Shown: positions 1 through 8,802, numbered from the stretch's first letter. The stretch is 64,000 nt of DNA from Nocardia mexicana NBRC 108244 (GCF_001613165.1 NZ_BDBV01000045.1:62001-126000), one strand, 5' to 3'. Program-made: numbers and translations. Notes: generated from the sequence alone by a model not told the origin.

Positions 1-253
1 CCAGCCCCGACACCGGACCGAACACCGACTCCGCATGCGCCACGACATCGATCCAGGCGGCCTCGTCGGTGACGTCGTGCGGCAGGAACACCGCCGACGA
101 ACCCAGTTCCGCCGCAACGGCTTTACCCTCGTCGACGAGCACGTCGGTCAGCACCACCGACGCGCCCTCCGCGACGAGCCGCCTGGCGAACGCCGCCCCC
201 ATCCCCCGCGCCCCGCCGGTCACGATGACCGTCCTGCCGTCGACCCTGCCCAT
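1..253 (-). CDS. Short-chain dehydrogenase/reductase, 3' part cut by window edge
   Basis: The first 84 residues of an NAD(P)-dependent SDR are visible, starting at ATG 253. The N-terminus carries the TGGARGMG cofactor loop right after a beta strand, followed by a helix and the LTDV strand end, then an HDVTDEAAW segment typical of classical SDRs. It closely resembles the start of the SDR at 3293 in this window and the mycobacterial FabG3 type (20-beta-hydroxysteroid dehydrogenase), so a steroid or 3-oxoacyl substrate is plausible. The KstD-like gene upstream ends 3 bp before this start, which implies one operon. The catalytic Ser-Tyr-Lys part lies outside the window. Confidence 0.85.
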   Translation of the reverse strand, partial: MGRVDGRTVIVTGGARGMGAAFARRLVAEGASVVLTDVLVDEGKAVAAELGSSAVFLPHDVTDEAAWIDVVAHAESVFGPVSGL

Positions 254-255
254 CG

Positions 256-1956
256 TCAGTCCTCACTCTCGTCGTGCTTCGCCGGAGCCGGTGTCGCGCC
301 GCGGGCGAGATGATCGGCGGCGATGTAGCCGAAGGTCATGGCCGGGCCGATGGTGGCGCCCGCACCGGCGTAGTCGTTACCCATGACGGCGGCCGAATTG
401 TTGCCTGCCGCATACAATCCCGCGATCGGCCGACCGTTGTCGTCGAGCACCCGCGCGTATTCGTCGGTGACCAGGCCGCCCTTGGTACCCAGGTCGCCGG
501 GCACCATCTCGACCGCGTAGAACGGGCCGCGCTCGAGCGGCGCCAGGCACGGGTTCGGGCGCACGGTCGGATCCCCGTAGTAGCGGTCGTAAGCGGAGTC
601 GCCGCGGCCGTAGTCCTCGTCGCGCCCGCCGCGGGCGAAGCCGTTGAACCGCTCCACGGTGGTGGCCAGCGCCGCCGCCGGAATCCCGAGCCGCTCGGCC
701 AATCCGGCCAGCGTATCGGCCTGTTTGATGATTCCGGCGTCGAGGTATTTCTTCGGGATCGGCTGCCGGGGGAAGTTGCCCAGGAACAGGTACCGGTCGC
801 GGAAGCGCTGGTCCATGAGGAAGTACGCTGGGATGTGGCCGACACCGGCGGCGTGCTGCTCGTACATGCGGTGCACCACGTTCACATACGGCGCCGATTC
901 GTTGACGAACCGCTCACCGGCGTGATTGACCATGATGCCGCCCGGCTGCGCCCGCTCGGCCAGGCAGAAGAACGGCGGTCCGTCCGGATTGCGCACCGAC
1001 GGACCCCACCAGGCGTCGTCCATGAGATCGACTGCGCCACCGGCCTTCTGGCCCGCGACGATGCCCTCGCCGACATTCTCGGTGGCGCCGACGGTCCACT
1101 CCGTGGACTGCGGACCGGACAGATACTGCCTGCGCATGTCGAGGTTGTGCTCGAAGCCGCCCGCCCCCAGCACGACACCGCGGCGGGCGCGGATGATCAC
1201 CGGGGCACCTTGATGTTCCGCGCGCACCCCGACCACGGCGTCGCCCTCGACGATCAGTTCGGTGAGCGGGGTACTCAGCCAGACCGGCACCCCGGCGTCG
1301 CGCAGCGACAGCCACAGCCGCGCCGCCAGCGCCTTGCCCAGGCTCAGCGGCAGCCGCCCGCGCAGCTTGTTCGCCACCGCCTGCAGGCCGACCTTGACCG
1401 CGGTGCGCTTACCCGCCCAGGTGCGGGCGATCATGTTCAGATCGTGGAAATCGCTGACGGTGAAGGCGATTCCCTTCGGACCGGCCATGGTCGGCTGATT
1501 GATCTTGTGCAGATCCCCGCCGAGCAGCCGCCCGTCGATCGGCGCCGGTTCGATGCTGCGGCCCTGCGCCAGCCCGCCCGGAAACTCCGGGTGGTAGTCG
1601 GAGTAGCCGCGGTCGTAGACGAAATCCCAATACCGGCTACGCGCACCTAGACAGCGCATCATCTCCGGCCCCTGATCCAGGAACGCGCGCTGCTTCACCT
1701 CCGGAACACGATCACCCACAACGGCTTTCAAGTACGTGCGGGCCAACTCCGGACTGTCGGGAACGCCCGCCGCCCGCAGCACCGGGTTGTTCGGGATCCA
1801 GATGCCGCCGCCCGACCGCGCCGTGGATCCGCCGAAGCTGCGGCTCTTCTCGATCAACGTCACCGACAACCCGCGGTAGGCGGCGGTCAGCGCGGCGGTC
1901 ATCCCCGCCGCGCCGGAGCCGACCACCACCACATCGAACTCGAATTCCTGTGTCAT
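256..1956 (-). CDS. kstD: 3-ketosteroid delta-1-dehydrogenase-like flavoprotein (KstD)
   Basis: 566 residues, the usual size of actinobacterial KstD enzymes, which introduce the C1-C2 double bond into 3-ketosteroids using FAD. The N-terminal Rossmann motif VVVVGSGAAG (about residues 9-18) is followed by GGSTARSGGGIWIPNN, a family signature. The C-terminal FAD segment GLYAAGNNSAAVMG leads into NDYAGAGATIGPAMTFGY. The Tyr and the second Gly that match the catalytic Tyr487/Gly491 of Rhodococcus KstD1 are kept, although mycobacterial KstD has YPGPG where this has YAGAG. The Tyr in NESAPY is also kept. It heads a minus-strand pair with the SDR at 1-253 and is divergent from the flavin enzyme at 2132. 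Substrate specificity is inferred from family resemblance only. Confidence 0.85.
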   Translation of the reverse strand: MTQEFEFDVVVVGSGAAGMTAALTAAYRGLSVTLIEKSRSFGGSTARSGGGIWIPNNPVLRAAGVPDSPELARTYLKAVVGDRVPEVKQRAFLDQGPEMMRCLGARSRYWDFVYDRGYSDYHPEFPGGLAQGRSIEPAPIDGRLLGGDLHKINQPTMAGPKGIAFTVSDFHDLNMIARTWAGKRTAVKVGLQAVANKLRGRLPLSLGKALAARLWLSLRDAGVPVWLSTPLTELIVEGDAVVGVRAEHQGAPVIIRARRGVVLGAGGFEHNLDMRRQYLSGPQSTEWTVGATENVGEGIVAGQKAGGAVDLMDDAWWGPSVRNPDGPPFFCLAERAQPGGIMVNHAGERFVNESAPYVNVVHRMYEQHAAGVGHIPAYFLMDQRFRDRYLFLGNFPRQPIPKKYLDAGIIKQADTLAGLAERLGIPAAALATTVERFNGFARGGRDEDYGRGDSAYDRYYGDPTVRPNPCLAPLERGPFYAVEMVPGDLGTKGGLVTDEYARVLDDNGRPIAGLYAAGNNSAAVMGNDYAGAGATIGPAMTFGYIAADHLARGATPAPAKHDESED

Positions 1957-2131
1957 CCGTCCTTCTTCGCGTCTGTGGGCGCGACCGCGGCCGCCGGGCC
2001 CGGAGCGGCACCCGTCTCGACGCTATGGCCGCCCGGCGGCCGCGACATCGAGCGGTCCCGACCAGCGGGACTTCCGGCTGACCTCCACGAATCCGGGACG
2101 GACTATTTCGAACAGGAACAAGGAGGCGCGG

Positions 2132-3259
2132 ATGAAGTTCTCGATGATCTTCGAGGCTCAGATGACCGACCCGACGGCCGCGCACGAACGTCAGGTGCTG
2201 CACGACTGTGTCGAGCAGGCGGTGCTCGCCGACCGGATGGGGTTCGACACCGTCTGGGCGGTCGAGCACCACGGGTTGAAGTGGTACGCGCACATGAGCG
2301 CCCCGGAGATCTTCCTGACCTGGGTCGCGGCCCGCACCGAACGGATCCGCATCGGGCACGGCGTGGTGTGCATGCCGTTCAACTTCAATCATCCGGTGCG
2401 CGCGGCCGAGCGGGCCGCCATGCTCGACGTGCTCTCCGGTGGCCGCCTCGAGCTGGGCGCGGGCCGCGGCGCCACACCGGTCGAAACCTCCATGTGCGGA
2501 GTGGATCCCGACCGCACCTACCGCGAGGTCGAGGAGGCGCTGCGGCTGATCGGCACGGCCTGGCAGGACCCGGACGGCGAATTCTCCTACCACGGCGAGC
2601 TTTTGGATATCGATCCGCACGCGCTGCTGCCACGCCCGGTGCAGCTGCCGCACCCGCCGCTCTATATGGCGTGCACCAAGAAGGACACCCTGAAGCTGGC
2701 CGCCGACTACGGAATCGGCGCGCTGGTATTGGGTTTCGCCGGTGTGGAGGAGATCGCGGAGCTGCGTCGGATCTACGACGAGGCGATCGCCGCACGCACC
2801 GGCGCGCGTTTCGTCTCCACCGTCGTCAACGATCATTTCGCGGCGCTGTGCCCGACGATCGTGCTCGACGATCGAGACCGGGCGCAGCAGATCGGCGCGC
2901 GCGGGCAGCGCTTCTTCGCGCAGGCCATCAAGCACTACTACGGCGCGGGCCCGATGCCGGACGAGGCGGTGGATCCGGCGGTCGACGAACTGGCCGCGAT
3001 CCGGGCGGCCGCCGATGAGCACGTCGCCTACCTGCACGAAGCCAAGATCCCGGTGAAATCCGGCGCCACCGCGATCTTCAATGCCGAGCACGCCTACGGC
3101 AGCCCGGAGAACGCCATCGCCTACGTCGAGCGGCTGCGGGCCGCCGGGGCCGACGAGATCCTGTGCCTGATCCAGATGGGCACCGTGCCGCAGGAAGCGT
3201 GCCTGGAGACCATCCGGCACTGGGGCGAGAAGGTCATCCCCCACTTCCGCAACAAGTAA
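2132..3259 (+). CDS. LLM-class (luciferase-like) flavin-dependent oxidoreductase
   Basis: 375 residues with the bacterial luciferase-like TIM-barrel pattern: MKFSMIFEAQ at the first strand, FDTVWAVEHH (the usual EHH after strand 2), then IRIGHGVVCMPFNFNHPVRAAERAAMLDVLSGGRLELGAGRG spread over about residues 75-115. Such enzymes are FMN-dependent monooxygenases or F420-dependent dehydrogenases; the cofactor cannot be settled from sequence. The start at 2132 has a strong AAGGAGG ribosome-binding site just upstream. It is divergent from kstD across a 175-bp promoter gap and is followed 33 bp later by an SDR and then an esterase, so a steroid or related lipid substrate is a reasonable guess. I saw no KstR-type operator in the gap. 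Confidence 0.85.
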   Translation: MKFSMIFEAQMTDPTAAHERQVLHDCVEQAVLADRMGFDTVWAVEHHGLKWYAHMSAPEIFLTWVAARTERIRIGHGVVCMPFNFNHPVRAAERAAMLDVLSGGRLELGAGRGATPVETSMCGVDPDRTYREVEEALRLIGTAWQDPDGEFSYHGELLDIDPHALLPRPVQLPHPPLYMACTKKDTLKLAADYGIGALVLGFAGVEEIAELRRIYDEAIAARTGARFVSTVVNDHFAALCPTIVLDDRDRAQQIGARGQRFFAQAIKHYYGAGPMPDEAVDPAVDELAAIRAAADEHVAYLHEAKIPVKSGATAIFNAEHAYGSPENAIAYVERLRAAGADEILCLIQMGTVPQEACLETIRHWGEKVIPHFRNK

Positions 3260-3292
3260 GCGCCACACCATGATTGGACAGAGGAGTTACCA

Positions 3293-4051
3293 ATGACCGA
3301 CCTGACCGGCAAGGTCGCCATCATCACCGGCGCCGCACGCGGCCAGGGCGCCGCGGAGGCACGGCTGTTCGTCGCACGAGGCGCTCAGGTGGTGCTCACC
3401 GACGTGCTCGAGCCCGAGGGCAAGGAGCTCGCCGAATCCCTCGGCGAGACAGCGCGATTCGTGCGCCACGACGTAACTGCCGACGACGACTGGAACGCGG
3501 CGGTGTCGGTGGCGCTGTCGGAGTTCGGCCGGTTGGACGTGCTGGTCAACAATGCCGCCGTCTACACCGCGAAACCACTCACCGACACCACCCCCGAGGA
3601 GTTCGAGCGAATCCTGCGGGTGAACCTGGTGGGCGCGTTCCGCGGCATCCGCGCGGTGAGCGCGCCGATGGCCGACTCCGGCGGCGGCTCGATCGTCGAT
3701 ATCTCCTCCCAGGCCGGGCTCGAGGGGCTGATGGGCCACAGCGCTTACGGAGCATCAAAATGGGGGCTGCGCGGACTTACCAAGACCGCCGCACTCGAAT
3801 TGGGCCCCAAGGGAATTCGGGTCAACTCCGTCCATCCGGGACCGATCGCGACGCCGATGGTCCCCTACCTCACCACCGGGCCGGGCAGCTTCCCGACACT
3901 GCCGCTGCAGCGCACGGGGCTACCCGCCGAGGTCGCCGACCTGGTCGCCTTCCTCGCCTCCGACGCATCGGCCTACATCACCGGCGCCGAGATCGCCATC
4001 GACGGCGGCCTGGCCGCGGGCAAGTTCATCCCACCGGACCTGCGGCAGTAG
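3293..4051 (+). CDS. SDR-family oxidoreductase, FabG3/20-beta-hydroxysteroid dehydrogenase-like
   Basis: 252 residues, a classical SDR. Visible in order are the cofactor loop TGAARGQG (residues 13-20), the acidic LTDV that favours NAD(H), NNAA, the catalytic Ser in DISSQAG, YGASK with the catalytic Tyr and Lys, and the HPGPIATPM loop. The sequence resembles mycobacterial FabG3. A ribosome-binding site (GAGGAG) precedes ATG 3293. It lies 33 bp after the flavin oxidoreductase and 29 bp before the esterase, so the three are likely co-transcribed. A role in steroid or lipid oxidation is inferred from context. Confidence 0.88.
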   Translation: MTDLTGKVAIITGAARGQGAAEARLFVARGAQVVLTDVLEPEGKELAESLGETARFVRHDVTADDDWNAAVSVALSEFGRLDVLVNNAAVYTAKPLTDTTPEEFERILRVNLVGAFRGIRAVSAPMADSGGGSIVDISSQAGLEGLMGHSAYGASKWGLRGLTKTAALELGPKGIRVNSVHPGPIATPMVPYLTTGPGSFPTLPLQRTGLPAEVADLVAFLASDASAYITGAEIAIDGGLAAGKFIPPDLRQ

Positions 4052-4080
4052 CAGCCGAAGACACTTGCAGGAGCGCCACA

Positions 4081-5025
4081 ATGCCCATGACACCGCAGAC
4101 CCGGGCCGTCGTGGACGCCGCAGCGGCGGCGTTTCCCCGGCTCGGCACCGAGGTGGTCGATGCCGCCGAGGCTCGACGCCTGCTGGCGGCCCGACCGGCG
4201 CCGCCGAGGGAACCGATTCTCGTTGCGGCGGTGGACAACCGGACCGTGCCCGGACCGGCGGGCGCACCGGCGGTTCCGGTGCGACTGTACCGGCCGCTCG
4301 ACACCGTGGGTCCCCTGCCGATCGTGGTGTTCTGCCACGGTGGCGGTTTCGTCATCTGCAGCCTCGACAGCCACGACCGGTTCTGCCGGTCGATGGCCAA
4401 TGCGACCGGCGCACTGGTGATTTCGGTGGACTACCGGCAGGCGCCGGAGCACCGGTTCCCGGCCGCCGCCGAGGACGCCTACGCCGCGCTGTGCTGGGCG
4501 GCCGAGCACGCGGAATCCCTCGGCGGCGATCCGGCCCGCATCGCGGTCGCCGGTGACAGCGCGGGCGGCAATCTCGCGACCGTCACGGCACTCATGTCCC
4601 GCGACCGGGGCGGCCCGGACATCGCCTTCCAACTGCTGATGTACGCGATGCTCGACCCCGCCTGTGACACCGACTCCTATCGGGACAACGCCGAGGGCTA
4701 CTTCACCACCGCCGCGCACCTACGCTGGTTCTGGACCCAGTACCTGAACGGCGACCGCGACAACCCATACCTGAACCCGTTGCGCGCCAACGTATCCGGA
4801 CTTCCACCCGCCCACATGGTCACCGCGGAGTTCGACCCGCTCCGAGACGAGGGCGAGGCCTACGGACAGCTCCTGCGGCGGGCCGGTGTCGAGGCGGACA
4901 TCCACCGCTACGACGACACGTTCCACGGCTTCATGAGCATGGCCGACCACCTCCCCGCCGCCCGGCGCGCCAACACAACCGCCTTCGCGGCCCTGCGTTC
5001 CGCCCTGTCTGCGAATCCTCGCTGA
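4081..5025 (+). CDS. Alpha/beta hydrolase, hormone-sensitive-lipase (HSL) family esterase
   Basis: 314 residues from ATG 4081, which follows a GCAGGAG ribosome-binding site; an ATG two codons further on is possible. The HSL-family oxyanion motif CHGGGF is near residue 86, the nucleophile elbow GDSAGGN near residue 159, the catalytic Asp lies in the AEFDPLRDEG segment and the His in DTFHGF. These enzymes hydrolyse short or medium acyl esters; mycobacterial LipN-type enzymes belong here. As the last gene of the 2132-5025 run it may remove ester groups from the substrate of the neighbouring oxidoreductases. The real substrate is unknown. Confidence 0.87.
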   Translation: MPMTPQTRAVVDAAAAAFPRLGTEVVDAAEARRLLAARPAPPREPILVAAVDNRTVPGPAGAPAVPVRLYRPLDTVGPLPIVVFCHGGGFVICSLDSHDRFCRSMANATGALVISVDYRQAPEHRFPAAAEDAYAALCWAAEHAESLGGDPARIAVAGDSAGGNLATVTALMSRDRGGPDIAFQLLMYAMLDPACDTDSYRDNAEGYFTTAAHLRWFWTQYLNGDRDNPYLNPLRANVSGLPPAHMVTAEFDPLRDEGEAYGQLLRRAGVEADIHRYDDTFHGFMSMADHLPAARRANTTAFAALRSALSANPR

Positions 5026-5214
5026 CGGACTACACGGTCCGCTGCGATTCCCGAATATCGTTGCGCCCGTTCGGCACCGACAGCATGTTGGTCCGAACGC
5101 CTGCTCTTGAATGATGAGAACGACCAGGGGGCTCGCGCGGGCCCGATATTCAGGTGCGCCGCGTATGTCCGATCCCTACCGTGGTTGACGAGAGTCACAA
5201 GAGAGGATCGAGAC

Positions 5215-6429
5215 ATGTTTCCCGTCGAGCTGTCCGGCACCCGGGCGCGGACGTTGATGTGGGCCCACGAGCACGAGGTCGACCCGGCCGCGCTGCAACA
5301 GCTGCGCGCCCTCGCGCGAATGGAATGGGTGCACGGCGTCCGCGTGATGCCGGACGTGCACGTCGGCAAGGGTGCCACGGTCGGCTCGGTCATCGCGATG
5401 CGCGACGCGGTCGCACCCGCCGCGGTGGGTGTCGACATCGGCTGCGGCATGGAGTCGGTGCGCACCTCGCTGACCGCCGCCGACCTGCCCGACAGCCTGC
5501 ACTCGCTGCGGTCGCGGATCGAGGCTGCGGTGCCGGTGGGGTTCTCCGCGCACGAGGGTCCGGTCGATGTCACGCGGTTGCAGGCCGAGCTCGCCGGTCC
5601 GCGGGCCTCGCTGCGGACGGGCTGGGAACGGTTCTGGGGTGCGTTCGGCGATCTCGATTCCGGCGTGCAGTCGCGAGAGTCCAAGGCGCACAAGCAGATG
5701 GGCACCCTGGGAGGGGGCAATCACTTCGTCGAAGTCTGCCTGGACAGCGAGGATCACGTGTGGATCCTGCTGCACTCCGGTAGCCGCAATATCGGCAAGG
5801 AACTGGCCGAGCGGCACATGAAGGTGGCCCGGGCACTGCCGCACAACCGGAACCTGGTCGATCGCGATCTGGCCGTATTCCTTTCCCGCACATCGGAAAT
5901 GGATGCCTACCGACGCGATCTGACCTGGGCGCAGGAGTACGCGGCCCGCAACCGGGCGGTCATGCTGGCCTTGGTGTGCAAGGCGGTACGCGACGAATTC
6001 GCCGCGCTACCCGTGCATTTCGAGCAGCCGATCTCGTGCCACCACAACTACGTGGCGGAGGAGGTCATCGACGGCGTGCCGATGCTGGTGACCCGCAAGG
6101 GAGCGGTCCGGGCCGGCGCCGGGGACCTGGCGCTGATCCCCGGGTCCATGGGCACCCGCTCATATGTGGTGCGCGGCAAGGGAAATCCGGCCTCGTTCCA
6201 GTCCGCCTCGCACGGGGCGGGGCGCCGGATGAGCCGCAATGCCGCCAAGAAGCAGTTCACGGTGGCCGACCTGGTGGCGCAGACCGAGGGCGTCGAATCC
6301 CGCAAGGACGCCGGTGTGATCGATGAGATCCCCGCCGCCTACAAGGATATCGACGAGGTCATCGCGGCCCAGCAGGACCTGGTGGAGGTCGTCGCGACAC
6401 TGCGGCAGGTGCTGTGTGTGAAGGGGTGA
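5215..6429 (+). CDS. rtcB: RNA-splicing ligase RtcB
   Basis: 404 residues from ATG 5215, preceded by AGAGAGGATCG. RtcB joins RNA 2',3'-cyclic phosphate or 3'-phosphate ends to 5'-OH ends using GTP and Mn2+. Metal-binding and catalytic motifs are complete: MPDVHVGKGATVGSV, VGVDIGCGM (metal Cys), LGGGNHFVE (metal His), HSGSRNIG, CHHNY, and the guanylylation motif SHGAGRRMSR. This short form is common in actinobacteria. No archease gene (the usual RtcB activator) and no RtcR regulator lies next to it, so it appears to be an orphan, possibly for RNA repair. It converges with the membrane-protein gene at 6536, with a hairpin between them. Confidence 0.95.
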   Translation: MFPVELSGTRARTLMWAHEHEVDPAALQQLRALARMEWVHGVRVMPDVHVGKGATVGSVIAMRDAVAPAAVGVDIGCGMESVRTSLTAADLPDSLHSLRSRIEAAVPVGFSAHEGPVDVTRLQAELAGPRASLRTGWERFWGAFGDLDSGVQSRESKAHKQMGTLGGGNHFVEVCLDSEDHVWILLHSGSRNIGKELAERHMKVARALPHNRNLVDRDLAVFLSRTSEMDAYRRDLTWAQEYAARNRAVMLALVCKAVRDEFAALPVHFEQPISCHHNYVAEEVIDGVPMLVTRKGAVRAGAGDLALIPGSMGTRSYVVRGKGNPASFQSASHGAGRRMSRNAAKKQFTVADLVAQTEGVESRKDAGVIDEIPAAYKDIDEVIAAQQDLVEVVATLRQVLCVKG

Positions 6430-6464
6430 GCCCCGCAGCGGCGAGTCTCGGTCGACATCGGGCA

Positions 6465-6498
6465 CCCCGTCGTTCCGGCGAAAGCAGGGACGACGGGG
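6465..6498. terminator. Hairpin between convergent rtcB and membrane-protein gene
   Basis: Arms 6465-6476 (CCCCGTCGTTCC) and 6487-6498 (GGGACGACGGGG) pair at 11 of 12 positions, with one G-T pair, around a 10-base loop. Its place between two convergent genes suits a bidirectional terminator, although no T-run follows. The arm also resembles the dispersed GTCATTCCGG repeat family seen elsewhere in the window. Confidence 0.6.
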
Positions 6499-6535
6499 CC
6501 GCCCGGCGGAACGGCGCACGTGAACGACGGGCGGC

Positions 6536-7018
6536 CTACTTTCGCCGCACCACCCCCACCAGCCCCGCACCCAGCAGCATGAACCCCGAAATGAGCGCGA
6601 ACCCGTAGGTGACCCACGCGTGCAACGCGACCAGCAGCGCGTCGTTCACCCACGGCAGATCGGCGATGAGGCCGAAGGTCTCGTCCGGGTACAGGATGTG
6701 CAGCACGCCGGGGAGAATGCCCCACACCAGGCCCGCGACGGCGGTGCCGAGCGGCGAGTAGGCGGCGAGCACGACCACCAGCATCAGCAACAGCGAACCG
6801 CCCACGATCTCCAGGGCGGCCGTCCAGCGGTCGGTGACGGCGCCGACGATCACCCAGTAGCGGATGTCGGCACCGCCCTTGGCGGCGAATGCGATACCGA
6901 TCGGCGTCAATACGAGCCCGAACAGCACACCTGCCAAGGTGCGACCCGCCCCGCCGCGGTTCTGGAACTGCGCCCCCGGCGGAGCCCAGCCCGCAGGTGA
7001 CTCGAACTTGTTCGGCAT
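6536..7018 (-). CDS. Small integral membrane protein, unknown function
   Basis: 160 residues from ATG 7018, with a GGGAGGACGGGGCG ribosome-binding site. The N-terminus is hydrophilic (MPNKFESPAGWAPPGAQF). About four hydrophobic segments follow: roughly residues 27-48 (LAGVLFGLVLTPIGIAFAA), 68-85 (GGSLLLMLVVVLAAYSPL), 88-105 (VAGLVWGILPGVLHIL) and 127-158 (ALLVALHAWVTYGFALISGF and beyond), ending in a basic RRK. I do not recognise a named family. It converges with rtcB and is divergent from the hydrolase at 7171. Confidence 0.8.
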   Translation of the reverse strand: MPNKFESPAGWAPPGAQFQNRGGAGRTLAGVLFGLVLTPIGIAFAAKGGADIRYWVIVGAVTDRWTAALEIVGGSLLLMLVVVLAAYSPLGTAVAGLVWGILPGVLHILYPDETFGLIADLPWVNDALLVALHAWVTYGFALISGFMLLGAGLVGVVRRK

Positions 7019-7170
7019 CGCCCCGTCCTCCCTGCATACCCGCGGTGCCACGAGACGTCGTCGTCTCTGCACCGCCCATTGTCCTGCCTGAGTCGGAAAT
7101 ATGTCCGACCGGAGGCGGAAATCGCTCTCGGCGTGGCACTTCCTGCCGTCGTCGCTGGTTAGCATCGGGT

Positions 7171-8070
7171 ATGAGTTCGACCGATGTGACCTCCGAACCG
7201 CCTGCCATCGCCGGAGTACGGCGCCGTTTCGTGACCGCGCGCGGCGTCCGGTTCCACGTGACCGAGGCCGGTCCGGCGGACGGGCGGCCGGTGGTCGTGC
7301 TGCACGGCTGGCCGCAGCATCACTACGCCTACCGGCACCTGCTCGCCGATCCGCCCGCCGGGCTGCGGATCATCGCCCCGGATCTGCCGGGCTACGGCTG
7401 GTCGGGCCCGCCGCCGCACCGCTGGGCGAAGGAGGATGTCGCCCAGGACGTGCTGGCGTTGCTGGACGAGCTGGGTGTGTCGCGGGCGCTGCTGGCGGGG
7501 CACGACTGGGGTGGCTACGTCGGCTTTCTGATGGTGCTGCGCGATCCCGGGCGCTTCGACGGCTACCTACCCCTCAATATCGCTCACCCCTGGAACACGG
7601 CGCGGACGATGGCACCGCACTTCTGGCGGTTCCTGCTGTATCAGCCGCTGGTGGCGGCCTTCGGGGTGCCGCTGCACCGCCGCACCCGCTTCATCGACCG
7701 GGTCTTCCGGCTGAGCGTCAGCGACGGCGGCGAGTTCACCCCCGAGGTGGTCCGCGCCTACAGCGACAGCTTCCGCAACCCCGTCGCCGCCCGCGCCGCC
7801 ACCGACACCTACCGCACCTTCCTGCTGCGCGAGATCCCCGCGCAGCGCCGCCCCGAGCGCCGCCGCGCCACCCTGCCGATCCGCGCCCTGTTCGGTATCG
7901 ACGACGGCGCCATCCACCGGTCCCTGGCCGCCGCCGACACCGCGATCGCCGACGACTACACGGTCGAATACGTCTCCGGCTGCGGGCATTTCATCCCGGA
8001 GGAACGTCCGGATCTGGTGCGCGCGCGGCTGCTGGAGCTGGCTGCGGCCACCGAGCGCCACAGCGCGTAG
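7171..8070 (+). CDS. Alpha/beta hydrolase, epoxide hydrolase-like
   Basis: 299 residues from ATG 7171. HGWP (oxyanion region, about residue 48) and GHDWGG (nucleophile elbow with Asp as nucleophile, about residue 111) are the signatures of soluble epoxide hydrolases and haloalkane dehalogenases. The acid lies in FGIDDGAIH and the base His in GCGHFIPEE near the C-terminus. The Asp nucleophile favours epoxide hydrolysis over ester hydrolysis. The gene stands alone between the divergent membrane-protein gene and a VOC gene. Its physiological substrate cannot be told. Confidence 0.87.
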   Translation: MSSTDVTSEPPAIAGVRRRFVTARGVRFHVTEAGPADGRPVVVLHGWPQHHYAYRHLLADPPAGLRIIAPDLPGYGWSGPPPHRWAKEDVAQDVLALLDELGVSRALLAGHDWGGYVGFLMVLRDPGRFDGYLPLNIAHPWNTARTMAPHFWRFLLYQPLVAAFGVPLHRRTRFIDRVFRLSVSDGGEFTPEVVRAYSDSFRNPVAARAATDTYRTFLLREIPAQRRPERRRATLPIRALFGIDDGAIHRSLAAADTAIADDYTVEYVSGCGHFIPEERPDLVRARLLELAAATERHSA

Positions 8071-8142
8071 CGGCACCGGTGAATTTCGGCTGCCCGAGGC
8101 GTCTGGAGTGGTGAACTCGTCATATTCCGAGCGGAGGTCATC

Positions 8143-8616
8143 ATGCAGAAGATCGTCACCAATCTCTGGTACGACACCGAGGCCGAGGAGGCCGCCACCT
8201 ACTACTGTTCGCTGTTTCCGGATTCGAAGATCACCGACATCCAGTACTACTCCGAGGGTGGTCCCCGCCCGGCCGATCTGGCGATGGTGGTCGACTTCGA
8301 ACTGGCGGGCCAGCGGTTCACGGCCATCAACGGCGGCGGCGACTACAACTACACCCACGCCATGTCGCTGCTGGTCAACTGCGACAGCCAGGACGAGGTC
8401 GACCGCCTCTGGGACGCGCTGCTCGCCGACGGCGGCCAGGAGGTCCAATGCGGCTGGCTCAACGACAAGTACGGCGTGCCGTGGCAGATCTGGCCCGCGG
8501 AGGCCAACGACCTGATGAAGGGCGACCCCGCCGCCGTCGAACGCGCCCTGCAGGCCATGTACACCATGAAGAAGATCGACCTCGCGGCCATGCGAAAGGC
8601 CTACGAGAACAGCTGA
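8143..8616 (+). CDS. VOC-family protein (PhnB-like)
   Basis: 157 residues with the vicinal-oxygen-chelate fold pattern of the PhnB/DUF1338-like group: KIVTNLWYDTEAEEAATYY at the start, SLFPDSKITDI, VDFELAGQRFTAINGG, then the second half beginning AMSLLVNCDSQDEVDRLWD and ending YGVPWQIWP. Members often appear near stress or resistance genes, but most have no known activity. The start at 8143 follows a GGAGGTCATC ribosome-binding site. It is followed by a repeat-rich gap before recQ. Confidence 0.85.
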   Translation: MQKIVTNLWYDTEAEEAATYYCSLFPDSKITDIQYYSEGGPRPADLAMVVDFELAGQRFTAINGGGDYNYTHAMSLLVNCDSQDEVDRLWDALLADGGQEVQCGWLNDKYGVPWQIWPAEANDLMKGDPAAVERALQAMYTMKKIDLAAMRKAYENS

Positions 8617-8639
8617 CCGCCCCCGAAATCGCACCCCCG

Positions 8640-8802
8640 CACATGTTCCCGCACCTGTAGGAGACGCACCCAGCGCACACTCGCGCACCCAGGGAAGACG
8701 CACCCGCACACATTCCCGCACCCAGGGGAGACGCACCCGCACACATTCCCGCACCCGTTGCACCTCGTGCAGCGGGTGCGGGAACGAATACGGGGTGCGG
8801 GA
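8640..8802. repeat. Intergenic tandem repeats ending in a nested inverted repeat
   Basis: About three degenerate 33-34-bp units sharing GACGCACCC (at 8663, 8697 and 8730) carry the word ATTCCCGCACCC (8712-8723 and 8745-8756). This is followed by two reverse-complement copies (GGGTGCGGGAA at 8774-8784, GGGGTGCGGGA at 8792-8802). The inner pair forms a perfect 12-bp stem (8746-8757 with 8773-8784) that continues into a TGCAC/GTGCA stem with a three-base loop. It lies about 40 bp upstream of recQ. A sister copy with the same nested layout lies at 41161-41241. Confidence 0.85.

Noticed and set aside
1712..3271. A 519-residue minus-strand frame spanning the kstD promoter and the LLM gene
   Set aside because: It runs across a promoter region and opposite a clear luciferase-like protein, with no domain of its own.
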